Positions 1 through 10,772 of a DNA stretch of 64,000 nt are shown in pieces (position 1 is the first letter of the stretch; every line of letters starts with the position of its first letter). Origin of the DNA: Callorhinus ursinus (lineage: Eukaryota; Chordata; Mammalia; Carnivora; Otariidae); the NCBI RefSeq assembly GCF_003265705.1, contig NW_020313288.1, positions 934,839 to 998,838 on the forward strand, read 5' to 3'. The position numbers were made by a program, and so were the translations under genes. The notes below the pieces were generated by a model. The model was not told the DNA's origin. It made no database searches and worked only from the letters and a program-made list of their open reading frames with translations.

Positions 1-1000
1 CCTCAGGGGAGGCCATGTCCGCAGCGATGAAGAAGACCTTGGGAGCGCCCAGCTTCCGGCAGTTCCCTACCACCTGGGGGGGCCAGAGCTGCCCGTGGGC
101 CCGTCCACCCCGGCTGGGCCCCCTCCACCTGCTAGACCATTGGGGCCCCAGCCTCAAGCCCCCTCCCCGACTCGGAGCTTCAGGTGACATTCAACATTAT
201 TCCCAAAGCTCTGCCACTGGGGTCACAAACCGGCAGCCTGCAGGCCCAAATGGGGCACGTTTTATTTGCTCAATACCAACATTTAAAACTCAGGGGATTT
301 CATATAAATCTCGATATTTCTGGCCTCTCTAGAAGTTTTGCAAAGTCCGTCCCCAAGAACCGTACATCTCCTTAGAGCCACAATGGGCTGCTGCTGAGCA
401 GTGTCCACCACCCCTTGTCTGAGGTTGAGAACCCTGGCTGCCGGCACAGGCTTTGGACACCACCAACAACCCCAGTTTTGAGGAACACTCCCTGTCTTAC
501 ACTCACTGCCTTAATGGATCAACCCAACACCATAACCCAGGAGAAGGTACTTTAACTGTCTCTGGTTTGCAAAAGAGAAAACTAAGGCTCAGACGTTAAG
601 CTACTTGCCTAAGGTCACCCCGGAAGCCTGGATCTTTGCAAGGAAGGATTTACACCCAGGCCCCGTTTTCCAGCCACTCCCGCCCCACGAAATGGGCTGC
701 CTCACCTTTTGCAGGAGGGCCTCGGTGTGGGCCGTGAGCACCAGGTGGGCGCCCAGGCGCGCGTAGAGATAAGCCAGCTCCTCCCCAATGCCTGCGCTGG
801 CCCCGGTCAGCAGCACTCGGGCTCCCTGCAGGCCAGCTAGCAGGGTGCAGGGGTGATCAATCCTGGGGTGGGGGGCGGCACCGGACAGCTGGCCCGATTC
901 CTCCCTCCCCCACCTCCAGGCACTCACCAGGGTCAAAGTTGTCATCCCAATAGTAGGAGAAGAACAGGGCCCCCAGCCCGGTGAGGAGCAGAACCTTCAT
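1..1000 (-). CDS. HSD11B1L: HSD11B1L, first three coding exons (3' part outside window)
   Basis: Short-chain dehydrogenase/reductase related to 11-beta-hydroxysteroid dehydrogenase type 1. Coding exons on the minus strand are 1000-928, 836-706 and 73-1 (truncated by the window edge). The start codon is at 1000-998, and the first exon reaches back to an acceptor at about 1023, so upstream exons are non-coding. The protein opens with a hydrophobic signal-anchor ([14 protein letters not shown]), then YYWDDNFDP. Exon 2 carries the Rossmann nucleotide-binding motif [10 protein letters not shown]. Exon 3 gives [20 protein letters not shown], as in the human protein. All four visible junctions are GT-AG and the phases agree. 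About 92 residues are visible; the catalytic Ser-Tyr-Lys region is outside the window. It is head-to-head with MICOS13, as in human. Substrate specificity cannot be judged from this part. Confidence 0.93.
515..665 (+). repeat. MIR SINE fragment in HSD11B1L intron
   Basis: Degraded match to the MIR core: AAGAGAAAACTAAGGCTCAG followed by CTTGCCTAAGGTCACCC resembles the conserved 'gaggaaactgaggcacagag ... cttgcccaaggtcac' segment. Boundaries are approximate. Confidence 0.6.
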
Positions 1001-1211
1001 GGCCAGCCCTGGGTCTGCAGGTTCTGCAGTGGGAGAGAGGACAGGCACAGGGCTGGCCCACAGCCACCCCCATTTCCCCAGCTGCGCCTTTGTTTGATGA
1101 AGATGCTCCAGGCCCTGCCCTCTCTCCTCCATCTCGGCAGGTGCTGCCTGGTTCAGGTCACTACATAGCTTCCCCTGGCCATTTCAACAGCTTTCTCCCT
1201 CCTCGAAGCAG

Positions 1212-1775
1212 CTAAATGACATCTTGCCTCCCCCTGCTGAACATCTTCCCTATTTCATTTAGGACAAAAGCCAGCCTCCTTGATGGTCAAAAAGGCCCTG
1301 CAGGGACCAGCCCCTCTGGCTCACTCGGCTGTGTGCCACACCCATCTCTTCACTGTTCCCCAGAATCGGCCAGTCTCCAACCTGCCGCAGGGCCTTTGCA
1401 TTGGCTATTGCCTCTGCCCGGAATGCTCTTCCCAAATAGAACCCAAGGAGTTGCTCTCTCACTTCTTTGAAGTCAGCACAAAACTGACCTCCAAGGGACA
1501 TTCCCTGGCCTCCTTTTCTAGAGCGCCTCCTGGTCCCTCTCCTTCCCTTGCCTCCCTCTACAACTGCCAGCCTCTCAGCACTTGCCAGGACCTGAAATTG
1601 TCCTGATGATTTGTTACATGTTCACTGGCCCTCTCTCCTCCTAGACTATCAGCTCCATGAGGCAGGAAGGAAATGGAAACCTGCTGCTGCTTTGTTCACT
1701 GTTGGGACCTCAGGGCCCCAAACGGTGCCAGACATGCAGTAGGACGCTCAACAGATACCAGACTGACCCTGAGTG
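1212..1775 (+). repeat. L2 LINE 3' end
   Basis: This stretch reads like the 3' end of LINE-2: GCCTTTGCATTGGCTATTGC, a 'ctctgcccggaatgctcttccc' type segment, then TAGACTATCAGCTCCATGAG and a trailing 'cagtaggacgctcaaca'. It explains the open frames here; no gene is supported. Confidence 0.75.
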
Positions 1776-2879
1776 ATACGAAGAACATTGGAGAGAAGAG
1801 CTGGGGGCGGGGGGCAGAAAGACAGCTCTGTCTGGAGACACCCAGAAGGAATCTTAGGGCTCGGTAGGGGACACAGGGGCCTGTGTCATTAGAGTTAAGA
1901 TGTGACTTCAGCTGTGGGAGTGGATTTACTTGTTCCAGGGAGAGGGTGAAAGAGAGAAACAGGCCAAATGCTTAACGTTTGGGGGGGGAGCGGGTCATGA
2001 ATCTTCCCTGAGAAAGGCGCAGGACCATCACATCTTGGGCTTTCTGTCCTCTGAACTCAGTAGGACAAAGAGGAGAGGGGGGCTTCCAGAGCTGAGAGAT
2101 GGTGGGGTTGGGGTGCCTTCAGATCTCTAGATCCAGGCCTCAGTTCTTCGCCCCCCACTGCAAAGTTCCAGCTGCCTCCCCCATCCTCCTACTCCCTCCC
2201 TCACCCTATGCTTTTCCGGCAGCCAAAGGGATCTTCCAAAGAAATCTGACGTTCCCCTTCCTGCTCCAAACCCTCCTAGGGTTCGCCGCTGCCCCCCATG
2301 GAGACCAAGCTCCTCACCTCAGCCCACAATGCCCCGCGCGGGTCTGGCCCACCTGTCCATCCTCATCTTCCACCATTACTGTCTATGAATCTTTCTCAGC
2401 TCTCAGAAAGGGGCACTCGCCCTTCCCCAATCACGGCAGCCATCCCACCTCTCCCCACGTTCCGGGGGAAGCCCGCGGAGCCCCGCAACTTGACTCTCTT
2501 CCCACCTTGACCCCAGCAGCTATGCAGGGGGAGGTGGGGACGGGCGGATGAACGGCTAGCTGGCTGGCCGTCTGGGTGGATGGATGGATGGATAGATGGA
2601 CGGATGGATGGGTGGATGGATGGATGAAGCAGCCGCCTGCGATGGGGGAGGAATTGGGAGAACCAGACCCTCGTAGAACGTACTGGTCCCCTGACCTCGC
2701 CAGGCCTCAGTTTCCCCTCTGGACAAAAAAGGCGTGCGACGTGCTGCGCGCTCCCAACCTCGCACTCACCCACTCGGGCCTCAGTTTCTCCCACCGTCCA
2801 GCGGGGCTGGGGTCCGGGCCTGGGAATCCGGCGCGCGCCCCTCGGACCTCCCTAAGCGGCAGCGTCCAGCCGGACCCCC
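1776..2879. other. Non-coding upstream flank of HSD11B1L
   Basis: GC-rich, C/T-tract-rich DNA between the L2 remnant and the CpG-island promoter. Apart from the GGAT tetranucleotide repeat I see no recognisable element. It probably lies in the first intron of HSD11B1L if transcription starts in the CpG island; that is inference. Confidence 0.5.
2573..2627 (+). repeat. (GGAT)n tetranucleotide repeat
   Basis: About 13 imperfect copies of GGAT/GGAC, with single-base variants (GATA, GACG, GGTG) interrupting the run. It produces the spurious IHPSIHPS-type and DGWMDGW-type translations on the two strands. Confidence 0.95.
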
Positions 2880-3582
2880 GACCGCGCCCCCTCCCTTAGG
2901 GGCCGGGTCACGTGACACCGAGCCCACCCCCCCGGGGGCGTGGCCTAGCCACGGGAACGCCGTGCCCGGGCGTTGCCCGGCAACGGCATTCCGCCGGGCT
3001 CGCCCCCTCCGGGCCCTGGTCCTGGTCCCGGTCCCGCCCCCTGGACGAAAGCCCCACCCTGGACCAGATCACGTGACGCAGGGCCCCGCCTCTTTCGCAC
3101 ATTTCCGCCGTCGCATTGCCATGACAACCATGCTATTGGCCCACTCTTCGTGGTCCTGGGCCCTCAGTTCCCTGCGTCGGCGCGGGTGGATCTCCCGGGC
3201 CCCGACATCTTCTTGGGTCACTTTCAGGCCTCACTCTAGACGCCTGACTCCTCTTTTCCCCCCCACGCTACCCGGGGCCGTGCCAGGCCGGTCTACATTT
3301 CCCAGGAGTCTTGGCGGCTAGGCGAGGCGTCCGGCGCCTCACGGGGCGTCCATTTCCCAGGCAGCTTTGCGGCGGACGGGCTCGGAAGATTACACTTCTC
3401 AGAATCCTTTCGCGCGGTAGGGCTGCGGTCCCTCTCCCGGCGTCTCTGAGCCGTCGCGCGACTTCGACTCCCGCAGGCCTTTGCGACTAACCAGGGCGAC
3501 TACGCTTCCCAGAGGCCTCTGCGGCGCTGTCACCGGAAGCGGCGGGCGAGTGGAGTGTCCTTGCGCGCGGAGCCGAGCGACC
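2880..3582. promoter_or_regulatory. CpG-island divergent promoter of HSD11B1L and MICOS13
   Basis: CpG-dense sequence directly 5' of the MICOS13 start and on the 5' side of HSD11B1L. It contains two CACGTG E-boxes, GTCACGTGAC at 2907-2916 and ATCACGTGAC at 3068-3077, of the USF/TFEB (CLEAR) type. Between 3292 and 3523 there is an array of ZNF143-type motifs. There is no obvious TATA box. Transcription start sites cannot be fixed from sequence alone. Confidence 0.8.
3292..3523 (+). promoter_or_regulatory. Four-copy ZNF143 (SBS)-like motif array
   Basis: Four degenerate same-strand copies of the pattern ACTACA-TTCCCAG-n-CTTTGCGG start at about 3292 (TCTACATTTCCCAGGAGTC), 3348 (GTCCATTTCCCAGGCAGC), 3389 (ATTACACTTCTCAGAATCC) and 3499 (ACTACGCTTCCCAGAGGCC). 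Each is followed by a GCGG-like end (the third by TTTCGCG). The family consensus is ACTACAATTCCCAGAATGC, the ZNF143/STAF submotif common at housekeeping promoters. Occupancy is inference. Confidence 0.7.
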
Positions 3583-5219
3583 ATGGTGCCCCGAGTGTGG
3601 TCGCTGATGAGGTGCGTCGGGCTGCCGGGTGTGCCCCGAGCCCCCGAGAAAGTCCCCTCCTGTGGGCACTACCTCTCGTTTGCTTCCAGCTGGATCTCCG
3701 AATTCCGTGTCCCCATCGCCCCGATGGGGAAACTGAGGTTCAGGCGGGGAGGGCCTTCCCGAGATGTTCTGTCGCCTCCTTCCCGCTTCCCAGCAAGCCC
3801 TTGCCTCCTGATTGTGTCGGAGTCCCCGTGGCCTCCTCTGTAAGGTGGGAATGCCGCAGGCGCTGTACCAGGAAGTTCATGCGTGCCCAGAGCGACGTAT
3901 GACACACGGGAAGCGACCAGGGCCACTTGGAAACCCCTCGAGGGTGGCGCGCAGGTCGTGCCTCCCGGGGCTGGAAGGCAGAAAGTCAAGGGTCTTAAGT
4001 GTTCACGGTTCCCTGCTCTGTGTGCGGGATCACGAGTGACCCGTCTTCCTCTCCGGGCCTCAGTTTACCAGTTCAGTGGGGCCGAGTCGCTGTGCTTTGC
4101 GCAGTGTAGATTGAGTGTTGTGCACGGTAGGCGCCAGGCACGCCTCTGGGCCCCCGGGGTGCCTTGTTCTTCTGTACTGGCTGCCTGGCTTCAGGTGTGT
4201 CACTCCTAGGACTGTGGCACCCGGGAGTCGGACTCCTCTCCCCGCGTGCGCCTAGAGCGAGGAGTGCCCGAGGAGCTGCTGAGCGGCTGTCCTTCCCTGA
4301 CTGCAGGTTCCTCATCAAGGGCAGTGTGGCCGGGGGTGCAGTCTACCTGGTGTATGACCAGGAGTTGCTGGGGCCAAGCGACAAGAGCCAGGCTGTCCTT
4401 CAGAAGGCTGAGGAGGTAGTCCCCCCAGCCATGTACCAGTTCGGCCAGTACGTGTGTGAGCAGACCGGTCTGAAGATGCCCCAGGTACCCTGGGGCTGGG
4501 AGTGAGGCTAAGGCTTGGTGGGAGGAGGGTGTCAGTTCTGGGGTGGCTCTTGGTCCCTGGTCCCTCCAGCCCTGCCTGGTGTCCTTGGCCCTGGGCTTTG
4601 TGCTGCACTTCCCTGCCTCGGAAAGGGGCTGGGGCTGCTGGCCGGGCCCTTCCCTTTTCACCTGCCCCTTCTCCCCTCTCTTCCCAGCTCCCAGCCCCTC
4701 CAAAGTTTAACTTTCACATCCGTGACACCTGGAATTCAGGTAGGCCCTGGTCCCTGTGCTTGGGGGGTGGCCCCTGATACCCCCCAGCCTAGCACCCCCT
4801 ACCACCGCTTCCTGGTCATTCCTTTCCGTTGCTCCCCTTGCTGCTCCGTGCAGCTCCCACGGACCTAAAAGAGGAGAAGGGGTGGAGATTTCAGGGAGGT
4901 GTGAGCAAGGTGGAGCCTCCTGTGAGGATGGGTCACATTGGAGCTCATCGTGTGATCTCAGACAAGAGTAAGCCCTGCCCCGTCTCTGCCTCAGTTTCCC
5001 CATGTGGGAACCGATGGACCTGGAACGGTGCCTCTAAAAGCCTCGCAGAGCTAGGGTTTCCGGGGGGCTGATGTTGGACTAAAGCGGGGGGCTGAAGGCG
5101 CTGGGCCCTCCCTCTCCACAGGCATCATTATGGTGATGTCGGCCCTGTCGGTGGCCCCTTCCAAGGCCCACGAGTACTCCAGGGACGGCTGGGCGTACCT
5201 GAAGGAGCGAACCAAGTAG
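3583..5219 (+). CDS. MICOS13: MICOS13 (QIL1), MICOS complex subunit, complete
   Basis: Small mitochondrial inner-membrane protein that bridges the MIC60 and MIC10 subcomplexes at cristae junctions. Exons are 3583-3611, 4307-4484, 4688-4739 and 5122-5219, with GT-AG junctions throughout. The total is 357 nt, giving 118 residues, the same length as human. The start lies in a good context (CGACCATGG). The protein begins MVPRVWSLMRFLIKGSVAGG and has one membrane segment at about residues 11-28 (FLIKGSVAGGAVYLVYD). Then come YDQELLGPSDKSQ, a VVPPAMYQF segment and a C-terminal KEYS-like helix ending LKERTK; the stop TAG is at 5217-5219. HSD11B1L is divergent on its left, and SAFB converges on it across about 4 kb. 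No frame damage. Confidence 0.96.
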
Positions 5220-5337
5220 CCTGTCAGAAGAGGCCACCTGCCCCGGTCAGGAACAGGGGCAGGGGCACCATAGACCTGGAGACTCCAGACTGGGACTGGG
5301 ACCCCACACCAAGGGCAGCTCCTGGCCTTGCCGGCCC

Positions 5338-5343
5338 AATAAA
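5338..5343 (+). terminator. MICOS13: MICOS13 polyadenylation signal
   Basis: Canonical AATAAA 119 nt after the MICOS13 stop codon, within CCCAATAAAAGACTTTGG. A short 3' UTR fits this small gene. Confidence 0.9.
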
Positions 5344-7559
5344 AGACTTTGGAAGTGCTCCCCGACCCGTGTGCTGGCCCTGGGGACTTGGGGTGGCCTG
5401 GCTGGTGCCCAGAGTGCAGGGGCCCGGGCTTCTGGCACCGAGCCGCTCTACAGGGCCTGACCTTGCCCCCAGGCCTGGGCTCACCCCTTTGCTGTCCGGG
5501 GCCCTGCCTGCTGGGCCCCCAACCTGGTTATGGGGATGGGGAGTAGACGCTTGGCCCTGGTGCTCCACTGACCATGCTCAGGGCCTGGGAATGGGTTGAG
5601 GAAGTACTGAGGGCCAGCCCAGGTTAGGGATCTCTGCTCGTGGAGGGGTGAGCCAGGGTGGGGCATTCTGGAGGTTGGGACTCGGTAGAGTGGGCACAAT
5701 TCATCAGTTCATCTCTCCACATGGCCAGGAGTTCCTGTGGCCACGGAGCCTACGTCTGGCTCAGCTCACTGATCACCTGTGTCTCGTCTGGTCCTGGCCC
5801 TCCCTTGCCTGCTCCCTACCCACATTCTACCCTCTCCCCACAATCTGGGGATTCCTGGGACCACAGGCTTCTTGTCATTACAGTGGGGGGGGGGCTTCCG
5901 TACCCAGAGAGGTTCTGCCCTCCCTGCATCCCCTGCTCCCCTGGGAAGGCTTTCCCGCCCCACACTGGGTCAGCTGCCTGGTGACCTGAATGTTCCCCCC
6001 CAACCCCACTGGGAGAGTGGGCCCTGGGAATACTCCCAGCCCGGAGGGCATCCCACCATGACGGCAGTGGGAGGACATCTGTGTCACAGACAATGGCGGG
6101 TAGAAGGTGGGCTTGGCTGGGAGCCCGAGACTTGCCCAGGTTGCCGCTCCAGGAGCACGGAGCAGGCCTGGCCAATGGTGCCCTGAGCTGACACGGGACC
6201 CCCCTGTTTCTAAGAGTTCTAGGGGTTATGTTGCTTGGTCTGGGGGACAGAGCTCACCGAGGCGCAGGAACTAGGAGAGGACTGTGGTTACCGGTGAGGA
6301 AAGCAGAGACTGGAAGCCAAGACGTTGCCCAGGCTCTCCAGGGATGAGAAGATCGTGTGTCCACGGGAGCTGTGGGGAGGAGTGTGTGTGGGGGTGATGG
6401 GTGGCCTGGCCTGGGGTGTTTGGGGAGGCAGAGCCCCGAGTGTGCCACTCTGCTCTCCAGGAAGAGTCTCTGGCTGGGTCTCCCATGTCCAGCGTGGCGC
6501 CTGCCCGCTCGTGCTGGGCCACAGGAAGGAGACGAGCAGGTCCAGGGCAAGGGCAGCGTGGGACCATCCCTGATCCCGGGGGCTGCCTGGGGGGGAAGCC
6601 AGCCCAGGTTTAGGGCTGAGCCCTGTGACCCACCCCAGCCTGGCACCTTCCACCAAGCCCTTCCCGCAGCCCAGGGAAGGGGGCCGACCGTGGGCTCCGT
6701 TTACAGGTGGAGAAGGTTGTGCGCAGCCTGGAGCCCGGGGAGTTAGCTTCAACCCTCCCCGGGGCGCTGGATTTCCAGGTGCCTCACCCCAATGGACCCA
6801 GTCCTGGGCCCTCGGAGACAGGAGGGTTTGCGCTCAGGGCACACAGGGCTGTGGCTGTGGCATGTGCTCCACAAGGTCCCTGAGGCCTCGGGACCCCGTC
6901 ATCATCACTACCACCATTTTACAAAGACAGGCCGACATGGGGGAGGGGGAGACCTGCCAGGGCCGCCCTGCCACGCTCTGCACTCCAGGCAATGCCCACA
7001 GGAAGGGAATCCAGCCCTTGTAGGTCAGGAGGGAGCCACGCCAGGAACAAGCTCACACCCACGTGGGCGGCCGAGCCTGCAGCCCCAGCCACACTGCTCA
7101 CAAGAGCGACTGCAGCCCCCGCAGGACCCCCATGCCAGGGGTGGAGGGGGCCGCGAGGTGGGGCTCCGGAGAAGCAGAGATGGCTGGGGGCGGGTCCAGG
7201 GGCGGCCGGGCAGACAGGCAGGGCTTCGGGAAGGCACAGGAGTGCACAGTGAGGGCCGGGAGAGGGGCATGCGGTTTACGGGTTGAGGGGACGGGCTGAG
7301 CCGGGTGCACCTGTTTGAGAGCACAGAGCGGGCAGGGCTGGGTCATCTCACAGAGGCGACACACGTACCCACCCCACCCCCCTCCAGGCCCCACTCCTGG
7401 GACCTGCTGGGGCCTCAGGCGGCTCCGAGCCCTCAGGGGCCCTCAGCAGCTCTGCGGAGCCGGCTCCAAGCCAGCCCCTGAAACAACATAAGCTCCGGTG
7501 TGTAGCCACTGACCACATGGCCCCAGCCCACATCAGCCCAGACTATGGTGCCATTCTTG

Positions 7560-7965
7560 ACCCCTCCATCCCCTTGTGCAGTCAGATCCCAATTCCTCTG
7601 TCCACTGGAATCCATCACCAGTGCCAAGACCACCTCCCTGGTCTTCCCGACTGCCCCTTTCCATCCATTTCCCCAGGTCCAAGTCGGATCATGTCACTGC
7701 CCTAGTCAGAAACCTCCTAGGCCTCCCCGCTGCCCTCTCCTTGAGCAGGAGCCCAGACTCCGCCAAGGGACTCTCCGCTCCCAGAACACAGCTGGTTTTC
7801 ACCACGGCCTTGGCACACCGCTCCTGCACCCTTTCACTGGGCCAACCTGCCTCCTCCGGAAAGCCTCCCCTGACCCCTTCCTCCCGCCCCCAGGCTGAGT
7901 TAGGCACCCCCTCTGGGCCTCCTGACCGCCTGCAGGTGTCCCATCATGGCACTTAGCACTTCAGG
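7560..7965 (+). repeat. L2 LINE 3' end
   Basis: Resembles L2: GGATCATGTCACTGCCCTAG, AGAAACCTCCTAGGCC, then TCCGGAAAGCCTCCCCTGAC and GGCTGAGTTAGGCACCCC ending in GGCACTTAGCAC. Boundaries are approximate. Confidence 0.7.
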
Positions 7966-8129
7966 GCAGGATCTCCCCACCTCAGCAACACACAGGCTTG
8001 GCACCAACCCCGGGCACCTCCACCCTGCAACACCAGTAGCAGCCTGTGCCCCTAGTCGGGACAGCTAAATGTCCCCAGGTGCTGCCGGGTGTCTGTGCTC
8101 TGGGGACAGTCATCCCAACTGAGCACCAC

Positions 8130-8610
8130 TGCCCTGGGAGGTTGTATTGGTCCCCTGGGACAAAGGACCACAGACTCGGGGGCTTGAAACCACACACACT
8201 GATTATACCACAGATCTGGAAGCCATTAGTCCAACATGGGCCTCACTGGGTCAAATGCAGGTGTGGGCAGGGCTGGCTCTTTCTGGAAGCTCCGGGAGGA
8301 GCTACCCATTTTGGCCTTTTCCAGCTTTGAGAGGCCACTGCACTCCTTGGCAAGAGAGCCCCTTCATCTTCAGAGCCAGCCAAGTAGTCTTCCTGTCCGC
8401 AGCCCCTCCGGCTCCCCCGCCTCCCTGTTCCCCTTAGAAGGACCCTGGTGAGGACCCTGGGCCCACCTGGATAATTCTCCAACACCAGGTCCTTAACTGA
8501 ATCCTGGCTGCAAAGCCCCTTTTATCACGTTAGGTGCCATGCATACGGGTTTCAGGGATTAGGGTGGGGACACCTTGGGCCCCTTCCAGAGGGGGCTTAT
8601 TTGGCCCACC
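8130..8610 (+). repeat. Ancient interspersed repeat, subfamily not identified
   Basis: The text 'gggcttgaaaccacacacac', 'agatctggaagccattagtcc', 'tgggcctcactgggtcaaat' and 'gaggccactgcactccttggc' follows a familiar mammalian interspersed-repeat pattern (variants of 'ggcttaaaacaaca ... gttctggaggc ... ccttggc'). I cannot name the subfamily safely. Confidence 0.5.
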
Positions 8611-9358
8611 GCAGAGTCTGAAGGCTGGGTCACGTGTCTGTCTTCCCCCAGACAGGGCTGGACTCCACCAGATCGCTTCCACAGACCAAGAGGCAGCAGG
8701 CCTCCCTGTCACCACGGCTCCCCTGGATGGGTGGACCCAACCTCCCTCCCCAGCACTACGACCACAGACACCGGGCCCCAGGAGACGGCAGTCTGTGGCT
8801 GACCTGGGGAGGCAGCACACTGCTGTCAGATCTTAGCCCGCTGGGATGCAGTTCCACTTAGCAGATCCTAGGAGTCAAAGCCACAGATGAGGGGAGTTGA
8901 TGGGGGGGCATGGGGCCAGGGAGTGTGAGCACCGGGGATAGTTGGGTTGGGGAAGGTGAAAGGTTCTGCAGACAGAGGTCAGTAATGGCTGCAGAGCAGC
9001 GTGCAAATACAAATGCCTCTGAGCTGTACACTTAAAAGTGGTTAGAATGGAAATTTCATGTTCTGTGTATTTTACCCACATTTAAAAAAAGCACAGCGGC
9101 CTGTTCAGCAAGGGCTGGGCGCGTCCTGGACATGGAGGCAGAGCGTGGGGGCCAGAATCATCTGAGGTACATCAAAGGGCCCAGGAGGGTGCGCTGTCAG
9201 CAAAGGGCTTCTGGAAACCCTAACAGCCCCTTAAAGCTGCCCCTTCGTCTTTCCCTGAAGGAAGAGCCGTGGCTCAGCAATGCCAAGTATAATTTACAGG
9301 AAGAGGCGAAATAAAAAGAGAAAACGCTCTAAATAAAGGGTATGTGAACAGAAACACA

Positions 9359-9364
9359 TTTATT
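9359..9364 (-). terminator. SAFB: SAFB polyadenylation signal
   Basis: TTTATT on the plus strand, i.e. AATAAA on the minus strand, 175 nt beyond the SAFB stop codon. The intervening 3' UTR is T-rich on the minus strand (9365-9420). The mRNA end is expected about 15-25 nt further, near 9339. Confidence 0.85.
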
Positions 9365-9538
9365 ACAAAAAACAAAAAAAAAATCAAAAAAACAAAACAA
9401 AAAACAACACAAAAACATTCACATTGTATTGAGCTACAATATGGCAGCAGATAAAAAAAATTATTGTACACAGTTTAAGATAACTCCTAACAGAACATAC
9501 TCTTGTAGCCACGTGACAGAACACGGGGATCCAAGCAC

Positions 9539-10772
9539 TTAGTAGCGGCGAGTGAAGCGGGTGTCGTTGGGTCGGCTCCCCCGGTTCTGTCCTCCAAAGC
9601 CCCCCTGCATTCCACCGCGGGGGATCACGTGGCCCCGCGAGGCCCCACCAGGGGCAAAGCTGCCGCGCCTACGACCAACACGGATCCCGGGTTACAGAAG
9701 CCCGAGCCCCGTGCCCCTGCCGGCACACTTTCTAAACCTTCTCCCAGGTGAGCCAACATGCAGAGGAGACAGTAGGAGGACAAGCAGCATGGAACACTTA
9801 CCCTGACATCCCTCCCCGGTTCATCATGTGACCCGGCCCAGAGTGACCAGACATACTTCTTTCGCCACCTACAAAACAAAACACACGGTTCAAGCAGCGC
9901 CTCCGAGCAAAGCACATGGAGATGAGGACACCGACACAGGGCTCGTGTGATTCCAGTCCCTTTCCCGAGCCACCCAGTCAACCCAGAACCCGAAGATCCC
10001 GGCCGAGGCATCAGCACACGAACCACACACACCCGCTGTCCTAAGTCGAGGCAGAGAGGAGTGAGCATCCTCCGTTCCACCGCCCCCCCCGAACGTCCAG
10101 TAAGGGATGAGCAAGACCCTGTGGTCTTGGGGAGAGCAGAGAAAGCTCTTCCTGCCCTCAAGAAGCAGCCGGAGCTTTCCAGATGCTTCTCCACAAAGAC
10201 AGACACACCCCGGCCGAGAGCCAGGCCTTACCTTGCCACCTCTTGTGGTCCCTGTCTATCATGCCTCCATCAGCAGCACCCTGCCACGCACGGTCATCCT
10301 CTATTCTTCGGCCATGGTCCCCCCAGTCACGTCTGCCCCTTGGAAAAAGAGATCTCTGATTTGGATTGCCCCCTTCTCTGCCTTTCACAGTGGGAGGGGT
10401 GGTGGGTTCTGGAAGGTGGGTTTAGCATTGTGTGTCCAGTCCCCATCGCTTTCAGGGGTGGGGGTCCGTGGGAAGTGGAACCTGGCTCTCCAGGCTGCTC
10501 AGGGCTCTGAGGCAGCCCAAGCAGAGGCCAGTACGCTGGGTCAGGGGGCCGGCCCTCATCTTTCCCTGAGACCGAGGGTCCTCAGTTGGACACATCAATC
10601 CTGCCAGAGGCACGTGAGGCCCGCGCAAGCACGGTGGGGTGCAGGACACAAACCTGGGTGGAGGAGGCAGTCCCCGGCCCTCGCTCATCCTCTTGTCAGA
10701 GCCGTATCCGCCCCACCCGTCGCGAGAGTCCCGCCCATGGCGCTCGGGTCCTCCGTGACGTTCGGGGTAATG
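9539..10772 (-). CDS. SAFB: SAFB exons 18-21: Gly/Arg-rich C-terminus
   Basis: Four exons encode the C-terminal low-complexity part: [20 protein letters not shown] (exon 18), the [19 protein letters not shown] segment (exon 19), the [18 protein letters not shown] segment (exon 20) and [12 protein letters not shown] through RFTRRY-stop (exon 21). This region mediates protein interaction and repression in the family. Exon 19 begins so as to give [13 protein letters not shown] at the junction, one or two residues longer than my memory of human SAFB; a downstream acceptor is possible. Confidence 0.9.

Larger units (their letters stand above)
5344..9358. other. Intergenic region between convergent MICOS13 and SAFB
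   Basis: No exon with coding coherence was found. The left part (5.4-7.5 kb) is GC-rich and the right part holds old repeats (L2 at 7560-7965, another interspersed repeat at 8130-8610). A LINE-like A-rich 3' end occurs at about 9018-9087 (TGTACACTTAAAAGTGGTTA ... ATTTTACCCACATTTAAAAA). The many open frames here lack splice or family support. Confidence 0.6.

Noticed and set aside
2396..2794. Repeat-rich open frames with IHPSIHPS-type translation
   Set aside because: They are translations of the (GGAT)n tetranucleotide repeat, not a gene.
5648..7400. Several long overlapping open frames in the GC-rich intergenic stretch
   Set aside because: GC-rich DNA with few stop codons; no splice-site pattern, start context or recognisable domain supports a gene. 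An unannotated lncRNA cannot be excluded.
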